Below are positions 24,906-33,616 of a DNA stretch of 44,864 nucleotides, piece by piece. Origin of the DNA: Planctomyces sp. SH-PL62 (lineage in GTDB: Bacteria > Planctomycetota > Planctomycetia > Planctomycetales > Planctomycetaceae); NCBI GenBank assembly GCA_945893045.1, contig CAMDEA010000057.1:1-44864 (forward strand). The letters run 5' to 3'. Within the stretch, counting starts at the first letter, position 1, and the number at the start of each line of letters is the position of its first letter. The notes beneath the pieces are model-generated. The model saw only the letters and a program-made list of their open reading frames with translations, did no database searches and had not been told where the DNA came from. Both the position numbers and the translations under genes were made by a program.

Positions 24906-25679
24906 TTAACCTTTCAAAGTCTGAGCCTGAATGCCGGCCTCAATGATCGCAATGAACGAATCCGCTTTCAGTGCCGCGCCGCCGACCAACGCGCCATCCA
25001 CGTTGGACTGTGACAGTAGTTCGAACGCGTTGTCTGGTTTCACGCTGCCGCCGTACAGAATTCGCGTCGCGGCGGCGACCGCTTCACCGTACCGCGACTT
25101 CAACTGACCACGCAGAAAGACATGAGCCTGCTGCGCCTGCTCCGTCGTGGCGGTGACTCCGGTGCCAATCGCCCACATCGGCTCATAGGCTACGACGATA
25201 TTGGCCATTTGCTCGGCAGAGACTTGGCTGAGTCCGGCCAATTGCTTCGCGAGCACCGCTTCCGTCTGGCCGGCTTGTCGATCCGCCAACTGCTCACCGA
25301 CGCAATAGACCACTTTCAAACCGAGAGCCAATCCGGCCGAGACTTTCTTGGCGAGCAGTTCGTCTTGCTCGCCGAAAAATTGACGCCGCTCGCTGTGACC
25401 AACCAGTACCCAACCGCAGCCGACGTCCTTCAGCATGTCGCCGGAGACCTCGCCGGTGAACGCGCCCTGCGGAGCGAAATAAAGATTTTGCGCCCCCAGT
25501 TGAACCGCTGTGTTTCGAACCGCTGTGCCGATCGCACCCAAATAGGGAAAAGCCGGGCAGATCAGGATTTCGACGGCCGCAGACGACGGATACTTCGCGG
25601 CCAAAGCTTGGCTGAGCGCCAGCCCTTGGCTCTGCAACAAATTCATCTTCCAATTGCCGGCGACCAAGATTCGTCGCAT
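24906..25679 (-). CDS. Triosephosphate isomerase
   Basis: This 257-residue protein begins [13 protein letters not shown] (active-site Asn/Lys), with the catalytic His in LVGHSERR, the catalytic Glu in [13 protein letters not shown] and the phosphate loop in [10 protein letters not shown]. It interconverts dihydroxyacetone phosphate and glyceraldehyde 3-phosphate in glycolysis and gluconeogenesis. GGAGAGG lies about 9 bases before the ATG at 25679; the longer frame upstream is not conserved. It is first in the run tpiA-secG-yicC-gmk-rpoZ. Confidence 0.96.
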   Translation of the reverse strand: MRRILVAGNWKMNLLQSQGLALSQALAAKYPSSAAVEILICPAFPYLGAIGTAVRNTAVQLGAQNLYFAPQGAFTGEVSGDMLKDVGCGWVLVGHSERRQFFGEQDELLAKKVSAGLALGLKVVYCVGEQLADRQAGQTEAVLAKQLAGLSQVSAEQMANIVVAYEPMWAIGTGVTATTEQAQQAHVFLRGQLKSRYGEAVAAATRILYGGSVKPDNAFELLSQSNVDGALVGGAALKADSFIAIIEAGIQAQTLKG

Positions 25680-25819
25680 GAACTTCGACCTCTCCAAAAA
25701 CAACAACCCCATCGCCGACGACGAGTTCCAGCCAAAGTCTGGCAAAAGGCGAGCCGCAGATGATGACGGCGAACGGCCTTGAGTTCAACGCCTGCCGTGA
25801 GACAGGTTGAAAACCACGA

Positions 25820-26977
25820 CTAACTCAGCGGCTCGCTTCGGGGATACGAGCCGAGCACTTCCATCCGCACTGCCAACCGCTCGATATCGGAGAGCGTCCG
25901 CTTGATTCGGGGGTCGTGTGAATGTCCTTCGAAGTCGAGGAAGAACAAATAGCCGGACTCCGGCCCACGCAGTGGGAACGACTCGATCCACGTCAGGTTG
26001 ATCTTGTTGCGTTTGAATGAGGACAACGCATCGGCCAACGCCCCCGGTTTGTGCGGGATTTGCAGGAGCAACGCAGTACGGTCCCGGCCGGTCGGCTTTG
26101 TGTCGTCGTCGCCGATGATCGCGAACCGAGTCACATTGTTCTTGTTGTCCTGAATCGACTCGGCCGCCACGTTGAGGTCGTATTCGACGGCCGCTCGCAT
26201 GCTGGCCACTGCTCCTGCGCCGGGTTTATCGCGAGCCAACTGAGCTGCCGTCGAAGTGCTGGTCACCTCCAGCAGTCGGGCTTGCGGCATATTCTTGTTG
26301 AGCCATTCGCGGCATTGCGACAATGCCTGAGGCTTGCTGTAGATTTCGGTGATTTCGCTGCGCGGGCACCGAGACAAGAGGTTGTGATGAATCGCGATTT
26401 GAACCTCGCCGCAAATCCGCAGCGGCAGCCGCGTGAACATGTCGAGCGTATCCACAATTCGGCCATCGGTGCTGTTCTCGATGGGGACGATGCCGTAGTC
26501 GGCCTGGCCGCGATTTACTTCTTCAAAGACGGCTGCAATCGTGCTGACTGGAACCAAATCGGCCGACTCACCAAACCGCTCCAGAGCGGCAATGTGCGTG
26601 TAACTGTAGGCCGGACCGAGATACGCGACACGCGTGGTTTTCACGTCCTGACGAGCCGCACTCAACATCTGCCGAAAGATGCCACGTATGGCCGAAATTG
26701 GCAGTGGGCCTCGGTTCGATGTCTCCAGCGCCGCGAAGAGTGCATCGTCAGCCAACGGAGCAAACAACGCTCGCTTCAAATCTGGCTGAGCAACAATCCA
26801 CTCGGTGGTTGATCTCGTTCGCTTGTTGATCAGCGTGAGGATCTCGCGATCCAGCCGTTTCAGTTCGCTCTCAAGGGCGGCGGGTGACTTCCGAGCTGGC
26901 TTGTGAGCCGGCTTGGCGTGCTTCGCCGGGGCGGCCGCCGGCTTGCGAGCTTTCTTCGGAAGTGGTTTCTTGGCCAT
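25820..26977 (-). CDS. Prephenate dehydratase with chorismate-mutase domain (P-protein)
   Basis: This 385-residue protein has three parts. Residues 1-35 are a Lys/Ala/Pro-rich tail. Residues about 36-115 resemble the AroQ chorismate mutase helix bundle ([19 protein letters not shown]). A prephenate dehydratase domain follows ([32 protein letters not shown], the [10 protein letters not shown] catalytic region, VTRFAII), then a C-terminal ACT domain ([27 protein letters not shown]), which binds phenylalanine for feedback control. It converts chorismate via prephenate to phenylpyruvate in phenylalanine synthesis. AAAGGAA precedes the ATG, and a good promoter lies at 27042-27070. Confidence 0.93.
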   Translation of the reverse strand: MAKKPLPKKARKPAAAPAKHAKPAHKPARKSPAALESELKRLDREILTLINKRTRSTTEWIVAQPDLKRALFAPLADDALFAALETSNRGPLPISAIRGIFRQMLSAARQDVKTTRVAYLGPAYSYTHIAALERFGESADLVPVSTIAAVFEEVNRGQADYGIVPIENSTDGRIVDTLDMFTRLPLRICGEVQIAIHHNLLSRCPRSEITEIYSKPQALSQCREWLNKNMPQARLLEVTSTSTAAQLARDKPGAGAVASMRAAVEYDLNVAAESIQDNKNNVTRFAIIGDDDTKPTGRDRTALLLQIPHKPGALADALSSFKRNKINLTWIESFPLRGPESGYLFFLDFEGHSHDPRIKRTLSDIERLAVRMEVLGSYPRSEPLS

Positions 26978-27353
26978 GAGTTCCTTTCGCGGTCGCAGTG
27001 CCCGGAAGGGGTCGAAATCGGCTCCGCCGTGAGGGTTCAGGCTTGTATTCCGGGCCTTCTAAGGTGTCAAGCAGCCAAGGGTTTCGGTATCGCGCGGCCC
27101 TTCAATGACCGGGCTGTCAGTTTGACAATGCCGAGGGCCGAAGAGGGTGTGCGATTCGGTGCCAATCTGGCAAACCGCTCATCAGACCTCGCCAGTAGCA
27201 CGAGCACAATCCCTTGCCGCGCCGCAAGTTGTCACGTCAGCAGCAGCCGACGTCCTGCTGGCACAGACTTTGCCTTCCGCTGCTCGACGTTGACCAACGC
27301 GAATCACGCACAACCAATCTCAACTCACACTCAATCGACTGAGGAGCCAAGTC
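26978..27353. other. Divergent intergenic region between pheA and dnaK
   Basis: The stretch holds the pheA promoter (27042-27070, minus) and the dnaK leader. A TTGACA at 27122-27127 (plus) could be a -35 for dnaK, but no acceptable -10 follows at 16-18 bases. I saw no CIRCE inverted repeat (HrcA operator) and no RNA gene. A ribosome-binding site, GAGGAG, lies just before the dnaK ATG. Confidence 0.5.
27042..27070 (-). promoter_or_regulatory. Probable sigma-70 promoter of pheA
   Basis: On the minus strand a perfect -35 TTGACA (27070-27065) and a -10 TACAAG (27047-27042) are spaced exactly 17 bases apart, giving a leader of about 55-60 bases before the pheA ATG. Confidence 0.6.
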
Positions 27354-29264
27354 ATGGCCGTCGCTGAAAAGATTATTGGAATCGACCTGGGAACCACCAA
27401 CTCCGTGGTCTCGATCATGGAAGGGGGCGAGGTCAAAGTCCTCGCCAACCTGGAAGGCAACCGTCTGACGCCGAGCATCGTCGCCTTCACCGACAAGGGC
27501 GAAACTCTGGTGGGCGATCCCGCTCGACGCCAAGCGGTGACGAATCCTCGAAACACGATCTACTCGATCAAGCGATTCATGGGTCGCCGGCACAGCGAGG
27601 TTGCCTCCGAAGAGAAACTCGTCCCGTACAAGATCATTGGCGGCACGAACGATTACGTGAAGGTCGAGACCGGCAACGGCAAGCAGCACACGCCGCCGGA
27701 GATTTCGGCCCTCGTGTTGCGCAAGCTGAAAGAGGCGGCGGAGAGCTATCTCGGCCACAAGGTCAACAAGGCGGTCATCACGGTCCCGGCTTACTTCAAC
27801 GACGCGCAGCGGCAAGCGACCAAGGATGCCGGCCAGATCGCCGGACTCGAAGTCGCCCGCATCATCAATGAACCGACGGCTGCCGCTCTGGCGTATGGCC
27901 TGGAGAAAAAGAAGGACGAGAAGATTTGCGTGTTCGATCTCGGTGGCGGCACGTTCGACGTGTCAATTCTGGAGGTCAGCAATGAGCTGGTCGAAGTGCT
28001 CAGCACGAGCGGCGACACGCATCTCGGCGGCGACGACTTCGACGAAGAGTTGATCAACTTCATCGCGGCGAAGTTCAAGACAGAAAACAGCATCGACCTT
28101 CGCAAAGACCCGATGGCCTTGCAGCGTCTGCGCGAAGCGGCCGAGAAGGCGAAGAAGGAACTTTCTTCGCTGCAAAACTCGGAGATCAATCTGCCGTTCA
28201 TCACCGCCGACGCCAGCGGGGCGAAGCATCTGCAACTTTCCGTCACGCGGTCCGAGTTCGAAAAGATGGTCGATCATCTCATCGAACGCTGCCGTGGCCC
28301 GGTCGAGAACGCGTTGAAGGACGCAAAGCTCAAGCCAACCGACATCGACGAGGTCGTGCTCGTCGGCGGTTCCACGCGAGTCCCAAAGGTGCAAGATTTC
28401 GTCAAAAAGATCTTCCAAGGCAAAGAGCCGCACAAAGGGGTGAACCCAGATGAAGTCGTCTCGATCGGTGCCGCGATTCAAGGCGGGATCATTACCGGTG
28501 AAGTCACGGACGTCGTGCTGATGGACGTGACGCCGTTGTCGCTGGGCATCGAGACCGAGGGTGGAGTGATGACCGCGCTCGTCGAGCGTAACACCACGAT
28601 CCCGACCACGAAGAAGGAAACCTTCTCGACGGCCGCCGACAATCAGCGAGCGGTCACGGTCAGCGTTTATCAGGGCGAGCGGCCGATGGCCCGCGATAAC
28701 CGGTTGCTCAGTCAGTTCAACCTCGAAGACATTCCATCCGCTCCGCGCGGAGTCCCCAAGGTCGAGGTCGCGTTCGATATCGACGTCAACGGCATCCTCA
28801 AGGTCTCGGCGAAAGATCTCGGCACCGGCAAGGAGCATTCGGTTCGCATCGAGAACTCCAGCGGTCTGTCCAAAGAAGAAATCGAGAAGATGCGGAAGGA
28901 CGCCGACGCACACGCCGACGAAGACAAGAAGGCCAAAGCGTTGGCCGAAGCCAAGAACAAAGGTTCGATGCTGGCCTACGAAGCCGAGAAGCAACTCAAG
29001 CAGAACGGCGACAAATTGGACCCGGCATCGAAAGGCGCGATTGAGTCTTCGGTCAGCAAGCTGAACGAGGTGCTGAAGACCGAGGACGCCGATCAGATCA
29101 ACGCTGCGACGGCGGCTCTCGAACAATCCCTGCACGCGATGGCCGAGCATCTCTACAAGAACACGGGAGCTCAACCGGGACCGGACGCAGCAGCTCAGGC
29201 TGCTGGCGGATCGAAGCCGGCCGGGGACGATAACGTCATCGACGCAGAGTTCGAGAAGAAATAG
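27354..29264 (+). CDS. DnaK, Hsp70 chaperone
   Basis: This full-length 636-residue Hsp70 has the ATPase motifs [26 protein letters not shown] and [12 protein letters not shown], the linker preceding [14 protein letters not shown], the substrate-binding domain, a helical lid, and the C-terminal tail [12 protein letters not shown]. It folds proteins and rescues aggregates with DnaJ and GrpE; neither gene is adjacent. AGGAG lies 8 bases before the ATG. A 60-bp palindrome and a strong terminator follow the stop. Confidence 0.98.
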   Translation: MAVAEKIIGIDLGTTNSVVSIMEGGEVKVLANLEGNRLTPSIVAFTDKGETLVGDPARRQAVTNPRNTIYSIKRFMGRRHSEVASEEKLVPYKIIGGTNDYVKVETGNGKQHTPPEISALVLRKLKEAAESYLGHKVNKAVITVPAYFNDAQRQATKDAGQIAGLEVARIINEPTAAALAYGLEKKKDEKICVFDLGGGTFDVSILEVSNELVEVLSTSGDTHLGGDDFDEELINFIAAKFKTENSIDLRKDPMALQRLREAAEKAKKELSSLQNSEINLPFITADASGAKHLQLSVTRSEFEKMVDHLIERCRGPVENALKDAKLKPTDIDEVVLVGGSTRVPKVQDFVKKIFQGKEPHKGVNPDEVVSIGAAIQGGIITGEVTDVVLMDVTPLSLGIETEGGVMTALVERNTTIPTTKKETFSTAADNQRAVTVSVYQGERPMARDNRLLSQFNLEDIPSAPRGVPKVEVAFDIDVNGILKVSAKDLGTGKEHSVRIENSSGLSKEEIEKMRKDADAHADEDKKAKALAEAKNKGSMLAYEAEKQLKQNGDKLDPASKGAIESSVSKLNEVLKTEDADQINAATAALEQSLHAMAEHLYKNTGAQPGPDAAAQAAGGSKPAGDDNVIDAEFEKK

Positions 29265-29277
29265 TGTGGCGAAACCA

Positions 29278-29337
29278 CAAAGTAGACGAGTCACTCCGTG
29301 ACTCGTATTCGAGTCACGGAGTGACTCGTCTACTTTG
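29278..29337. repeat. 60-bp palindrome (copy 2 of 3), after dnaK
   Basis: Two perfect 28-base arms enclose a TATT centre. The copy is identical to the 9142 copy apart from the centre. It starts 13 bases after the dnaK stop. Confidence 0.93.
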
Positions 29338-29349
29338 ATTGAATTCAAG

Positions 29350-29388
29350 CAACGCCCGGCCGCTCACGGAGGAATTGGCCGGGCGTTG
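29350..29388. terminator. Bidirectional stem-loop between convergent genes
   Basis: A perfect 12-base stem (CAACGCCCGGCC with GGCCGGGCGTTG) and a 15-base loop lie between dnaK (plus) and the kinase-like gene (minus). The T tract is weak on either side, so termination is inferred from stem strength and the convergent position. Confidence 0.65.
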
Positions 29389-29405
29389 TCGTTGATGCGT
29401 CAGGC

Positions 29406-30848
29406 TCAGGCTGCTCGCTGCAAGCTCACGGTGAGCGGCTGAACCAATTGCCGTTGAGCAACCGCCGTCTCTTCAAAGTGCCGCGCGACGGCGGCACGGA
29501 ACGCGGCTGCAATTTCCGGCTGCCCGCGCCAGGTTTTCATGAATCGCAACCAATCGCGGTCGCGGCGATGCAGGAAAGTCAGATCGAACCAGTGCCGCCA
29601 GGTGCAATCGAGATTGATGAGCTTGAGTTGTCCGTGTGGTGTCACCAGGAAGTTCGCAGCATGCAGCGCCCCATGCACGATTCGCAATTCGCCGAGCGTG
29701 TGCCAGATGCGGGCGAATTGTCCGGCGAGGCGATCGAGTTCGAGCGTGTTGAATTCCGTCTTCGCCAAGAACTCCGGCAACGGAGTTCCCTCGACCTGTT
29801 CCGTCAGCACGAACGACCGGAAGCGGAGCGGGCCGAGCCGATCCTCGACCATCGCCAGCGGACGAGCGGTGCCGATTCCCGCGCTCAGCATTTCGCGACC
29901 ATAGGTCCACGAACGGCTGCCACGCGTGAAAAGCAACACTCGCGTCAACGTGTGCAGCACGCCGCGCAAATTGAATCGTTTCAACAGTCCGATCGCAGAA
30001 GTCACGAAATGCCCGTCGGGTTGCGGAGCATGGACCGGAACGCGAGCCACCGCACCGTAATCATCGCGACTCACGGCTTGGCCAGCTTCAAGGAATTCAT
30101 CGGGATCGTCCCACAGCAGTTCGACGACGTGCGAAGCAAGCTGGTTATCAAAGACGATTCGGCGAAACGGCGACTGTTTGACCGACACGTTGGCTCCGCG
30201 CAGCTCAAAGTTCCACGGCCAGTCGATGTCGGGAATCCATTGAGCCAGCACGCGGAACGGTGCGGAGACGATCGACCACACCGGGTGAATCAACTCGTTG
30301 TGGATCATCGACAGGAAGTCGTTGACGCCCTCGACGAAGCGGTCCCACCAGATCGGCTTGAGGTATCTGTGGAACAGCGCTTCAAGTTGCTCCATGATCC
30401 ACAGCGTCTCGCGATCGACCATGCGCGCCTCGACGTCGAAGTGCCACCACTCCGAAGATTCGTCCGCCCATTGCAGTCGGACGTCGCCACGCGGATCGCC
30501 TGCGAATCGGTCGCGGTGATGTAACGGCTCGCGCTGAAGCAGCGGTTCTGAATTCGCCTGCGAATCGGGTTCGCAAATAGCCGGACTCGGCTGCCGCAGG
30601 TGGAGAACGTCATTGTCCGACACAGGAGCCACCACGGATGTGGTCTCGACCCGCGTGGCGAATGGGTTCGCAGATGCCGAATTGGAGGGCGGCGGAAGAC
30701 GGAACGCCGGCATCGAAGCGGTGGGGTTCTCGGCCGCTCTGGAAACGGACATCGGAATGATCTGCGACAGATGAAATGCAATGTCCTCGAAGCCAGGCAG
30801 TTGCGTGGCCGGGTCGTTCGTCGGACGGTTGGGTTGAGGAGCAGTCAT
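29406..30848 (-). CDS. InaA/Kdo-kinase-like protein, probable pseudokinase
   Basis: The protein is about 480 residues. The N-terminal third (Pro/Asn-rich, then about 100-200) has no recognised domain. The C-terminal half resembles lipopolysaccharide-kinase-type folds: RPLAMVEDRLG, SFVLTEQVEGTPLPEFL and HGALHAANFLVTPHGQLKLINLD (392-414). In active relatives the catalytic loop is HGDLH and the metal-binding motif D-x-D; here both first Asp residues are replaced (Ala 394, Asn 412). It lies downstream of hldE and waaF, so a role in core-LPS modification is likely, perhaps as a scaffold. The ATG at 30848 has GAGGAA upstream; a longer frame would overlap waaF. Confidence 0.7.
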   Translation of the reverse strand: MTAPQPNRPTNDPATQLPGFEDIAFHLSQIIPMSVSRAAENPTASMPAFRLPPPSNSASANPFATRVETTSVVAPVSDNDVLHLRQPSPAICEPDSQANSEPLLQREPLHHRDRFAGDPRGDVRLQWADESSEWWHFDVEARMVDRETLWIMEQLEALFHRYLKPIWWDRFVEGVNDFLSMIHNELIHPVWSIVSAPFRVLAQWIPDIDWPWNFELRGANVSVKQSPFRRIVFDNQLASHVVELLWDDPDEFLEAGQAVSRDDYGAVARVPVHAPQPDGHFVTSAIGLLKRFNLRGVLHTLTRVLLFTRGSRSWTYGREMLSAGIGTARPLAMVEDRLGPLRFRSFVLTEQVEGTPLPEFLAKTEFNTLELDRLAGQFARIWHTLGELRIVHGALHAANFLVTPHGQLKLINLDCTWRHWFDLTFLHRRDRDWLRFMKTWRGQPEIAAAFRAAVARHFEETAVAQRQLVQPLTVSLQRAA

Positions 30849-30900
30849 CACATTCCTCGATTTAGGATTTGAAATCGGAGATTTGAAATTTGAGAGAGGC

Positions 30901-31950
30901 TCACGCGGCACACCCGATGCGAGGCGACGCGTTCGGCCAACGACGGACGATCTCCGCGAAGACATCATCAACCGTCAGCTCGCGCATGCAGCGATGGTGT
31001 TTCAAGGGGCAGACTCGCTGTTGGCAGGGACCGCAATCGACCGGCAGTTGCAGGTGGACCGCTTGCGGGTGAAACGTTTCGCTCCAGGCGATGTGCGTGG
31101 GACCGAAGAGTGTCAGAGTCGGAACATCGAACGCGGCGGCGAAGTGCCGGGGACCGGAATCGGTCGTGACCAGCAAGCTCGCGTGACGAATTGCGGCCTT
31201 CGTCAAGCCGATGCTGAGTCGTTCATCGGCCAAGCTCACGACTCGCGGATGCGCGACCTCGGCAACGATGCGTTGGGCGGTCGAGCGTTCGCTCGGACCG
31301 CAGACAATCAAAACCGTTCGGACAAGATCGTCCGCCAGCCGGCGAGCCAGTTCGGTGAAGTATTCGGTCGGCCAATCCTTCGCCGCTCCAAAGGCACCGC
31401 CCGTGTTGAGGGTGACGTAATCGGACGAATCGGCGGCCGGATGCCGTTTCCAAAAGCCTGCGATCTGTTGTTCGTCGCACGGCAGCGTCGCCAGTTCCAT
31501 CTTTCGCGACAGCGTGTGGCAACCGAGCTGCGCGACGAGTTGCAGGTTCTCTTCGAGCACCGGATGCGGCGTCGCTTGCGACGGCGCGGGGATCGGATCG
31601 GTCAACAAGAGACTGCGACCATTGCGAGCGTAACCGAGCGTTCGTTTCGCTCCGGACGCCCACGCCCAGAAGCCAGAACGCAGTGAGTTCGGAAACACGA
31701 CGGCGAGATCAAATCGTTCGCGGCGCAAAGCCCATCCAAAGCCAAAGCCGCGATGGAACGGCGACTTCCCTTTCGGATTGTGAATCAGCACGCGGTCGAG
31801 CAGCGTCGTTCCGGCCAGCACGTCAGCCACATACGGTCGCAGAATGCCGACGACTTCCGCGCCAACGAAATGTTCGCGCAGCGCACGCAGGGCCGGCGTC
31901 GCCATTGCGACGTCCCCGATCCAGTTAGGAAGCCAGACGGCGAGTTTCAT
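30901..31950 (-). CDS. ADP-heptose:LPS heptosyltransferase (WaaF-like)
   Basis: This 349-residue glycosyltransferase family 9 protein reads WLPNWIGDVAMATPALRALR at the N-terminus, VVFPNSLRSGFWAWASGAKRTLGY, GGAFGAAKDWP, and LLVTTDSGPRHFAAAFDVPTLTLFGPTHIAWS near the C-terminus (nucleotide-sugar binding). It transfers L-glycero-D-manno-heptose to the growing inner core of LPS. It begins two bases after the hldE stop and is co-transcribed with it. A cysteine-rich tail (CGPCQQRVCPLKHHRCM) is common in this family. Confidence 0.92.
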   Translation of the reverse strand: MKLAVWLPNWIGDVAMATPALRALREHFVGAEVVGILRPYVADVLAGTTLLDRVLIHNPKGKSPFHRGFGFGWALRRERFDLAVVFPNSLRSGFWAWASGAKRTLGYARNGRSLLLTDPIPAPSQATPHPVLEENLQLVAQLGCHTLSRKMELATLPCDEQQIAGFWKRHPAADSSDYVTLNTGGAFGAAKDWPTEYFTELARRLADDLVRTVLIVCGPSERSTAQRIVAEVAHPRVVSLADERLSIGLTKAAIRHASLLVTTDSGPRHFAAAFDVPTLTLFGPTHIAWSETFHPQAVHLQLPVDCGPCQQRVCPLKHHRCMRELTVDDVFAEIVRRWPNASPRIGCAA

Positions 31951-31952
31951 GT

Positions 31953-33434
31953 TTAGGCCGCATCGCGCAGCGTGCGAATTTGTGTGACGATGCGAGTGGT
32001 GGAGACGTTGGGGACTTCACTGAGCAGGCGGACTTCGCCGCCGTAGCTCTCGACGAATTCACGGCCGACGATCGACGCGGTCGTGCCCCCTTTGACGAGG
32101 ATGTGCGGTTGCAAGCGTTCGAGCAGCGTGAGCGGCGTGTCTTCGTCGAATACGACCGCGTGATCGACGCACTCCAGTGCCGCGAGCATCATCGCGCGTT
32201 GCGACTGCGAGATGACCGGCCGAGTCGGGCCTTTCAAACGTCGTGTGCTGTCATCGCTGTTGAGGCCCACGATCAGGCAATCGCCGAGCGTCGCGGCCTC
32301 TTGCAGATATTGAACATGTCCCGCGTGCAGCAGGTCGTAGCAACCGTTCGTGAACACGACCTTCTGTCCGAGTTGCTTGCGAGCATCGACCATCCGAGCC
32401 AATTCATTGAGTTCGCTAATCTTCTCGTGAACCTTGCGTGACCCGCCGAGCAGGTCGCCCAGAATTTCCTGCCGAGTGATCGCGACGACGCCGATCCGCT
32501 CGACTTCGAGACCTCCCGCGACGTTGGCCAAGCGACACAAATCCTGCGGCGAGAGGCCATCGGCCAGGCCGACGCCGATCATCGCCAAGACCATGTCACC
32601 GGCTCCGGTGATGTCGTAAACCTCGCGTTTGCGAGTCGGGAACAATTCCGCCGAGCCGTCGTTCAACGCCAGCGCGATCCCGTCTTTATCGAGCGTCACG
32701 AACGCATTCGTGAGTTGCAGCAACTCGACCAATTGCCGACCTGCCGCGAATGCGTCCTCCGTCGAACGGACTTCGCAGCCGGTCGCCAGTTTGGTTTCCA
32801 ATCGGTTGGGAGTCACCGCCGTCGCGCCGCTGTAGTCGGCGTAGTTGGCTTTCGGCCCCGGATCGACCAGCACCGGAATGCCACGGGCCTTCGCAGCGTC
32901 GATCACCGTTCGCAACACGCGCGGCGTGCAGACACCTTTCGAGTAATCCGAGATCAAGACCGCCTGATGCCCATCGAGTCGCGCGAGGACTTGCGTCAAA
33001 AACTCGTCTTCGATCGCCGCCGGCAGCGCGTGACGCGATTCGCGATCAACGCGCAGGATTTGGTGGGGATGACGGCTCTGAGCCTTGCCGATGAATCGCA
33101 CCTTGACCGTCGTGGGACGCGACTCATCGATCAATACGGTCGAGCAATCGACTCCCGCGTTCGCGAGCGACGCCTGTAATTCTTCGCCGTCGCTGTCGCG
33201 ACCAACTACGCCGGCGATCGTCACGTCCGCATCGAGTCCGCGGATCATGTTCGCGACATTGGCCGCTCCGCCCAGCCGCATCTCGTCCGATTCCTGCCGC
33301 AGCAGAATCACGGGAGCTTCCTGGCTGACCCGCTCCGCTTCGCCCCAGACGTAGCGATCGAGAATCAAGTCACCAATCACCAGCAGTCGAGGATGCCCCA
33401 ACTGCTGCATGACATCAATTAAGTGGTACGACAT
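31953..33434 (-). CDS. Bifunctional HldE, heptose 7-phosphate kinase / heptose 1-phosphate adenylyltransferase
   Basis: This 493-residue protein has an N-terminal PfkB-type sugar kinase (GGAANVANMIRGLDADVTIAGVVG, VLISDYSKGV, TGAGDMVLAM). Its C-terminal nucleotidyltransferase (from about 355) has FTNGCYDLLHAGHVQYLQEA, with the HxGH motif, and ILVKGG. It makes ADP-D-glycero-beta-D-manno-heptose, the precursor used by the downstream heptosyltransferase. Both active sites look intact. The isomerase gmhA and phosphatase gmhB are not in the window. Confidence 0.95.
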   Translation of the reverse strand: MSYHLIDVMQQLGHPRLLVIGDLILDRYVWGEAERVSQEAPVILLRQESDEMRLGGAANVANMIRGLDADVTIAGVVGRDSDGEELQASLANAGVDCSTVLIDESRPTTVKVRFIGKAQSRHPHQILRVDRESRHALPAAIEDEFLTQVLARLDGHQAVLISDYSKGVCTPRVLRTVIDAAKARGIPVLVDPGPKANYADYSGATAVTPNRLETKLATGCEVRSTEDAFAAGRQLVELLQLTNAFVTLDKDGIALALNDGSAELFPTRKREVYDITGAGDMVLAMIGVGLADGLSPQDLCRLANVAGGLEVERIGVVAITRQEILGDLLGGSRKVHEKISELNELARMVDARKQLGQKVVFTNGCYDLLHAGHVQYLQEAATLGDCLIVGLNSDDSTRRLKGPTRPVISQSQRAMMLAALECVDHAVVFDEDTPLTLLERLQPHILVKGGTTASIVGREFVESYGGEVRLLSEVPNVSTTRIVTQIRTLRDAA

Positions 33435-33544
33435 CGTGGCCAGCCATCCTTTGCTGGGGCAGATTCAGTGCAAGTTCGACATGGGCATCAACCCGCGCAG
33501 CCCGCCCGCTTTGCCGAGCCTGACGCGGGGCGGGATGTTCTGTC

Positions 33545-33562
33545 TGACACGAAAACGTGTCA
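33545..33562. promoter_or_regulatory. Small perfect hairpin between the ABC-permease and hldE genes
   Basis: TGACACG-AAAA-CGTGTCA lies about 110 bases upstream of the hldE start and about 55 bases past the permease stop. It could be an operator-like palindrome or a short RNA hairpin; there is nothing to decide between them. Confidence 0.35.
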
Positions 33563-33616
33563 ATGGCGTTTCTCGCTGCGGCGACGGCGGGATGTGCGAC
33601 GCACTTTGCGCGTCGT

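Noticed and set aside
26978..27353. CIRCE (HrcA) operator upstream of dnaK
   Set aside because: No GCACTC-N9-GAGTGC-type inverted repeat is present in the interval.
27963..29348. 461-codon minus-strand open frame opposite dnaK
   Set aside because: A shadow of the highly biased dnaK coding sequence. Its first residues are only the palindrome read in the other direction.
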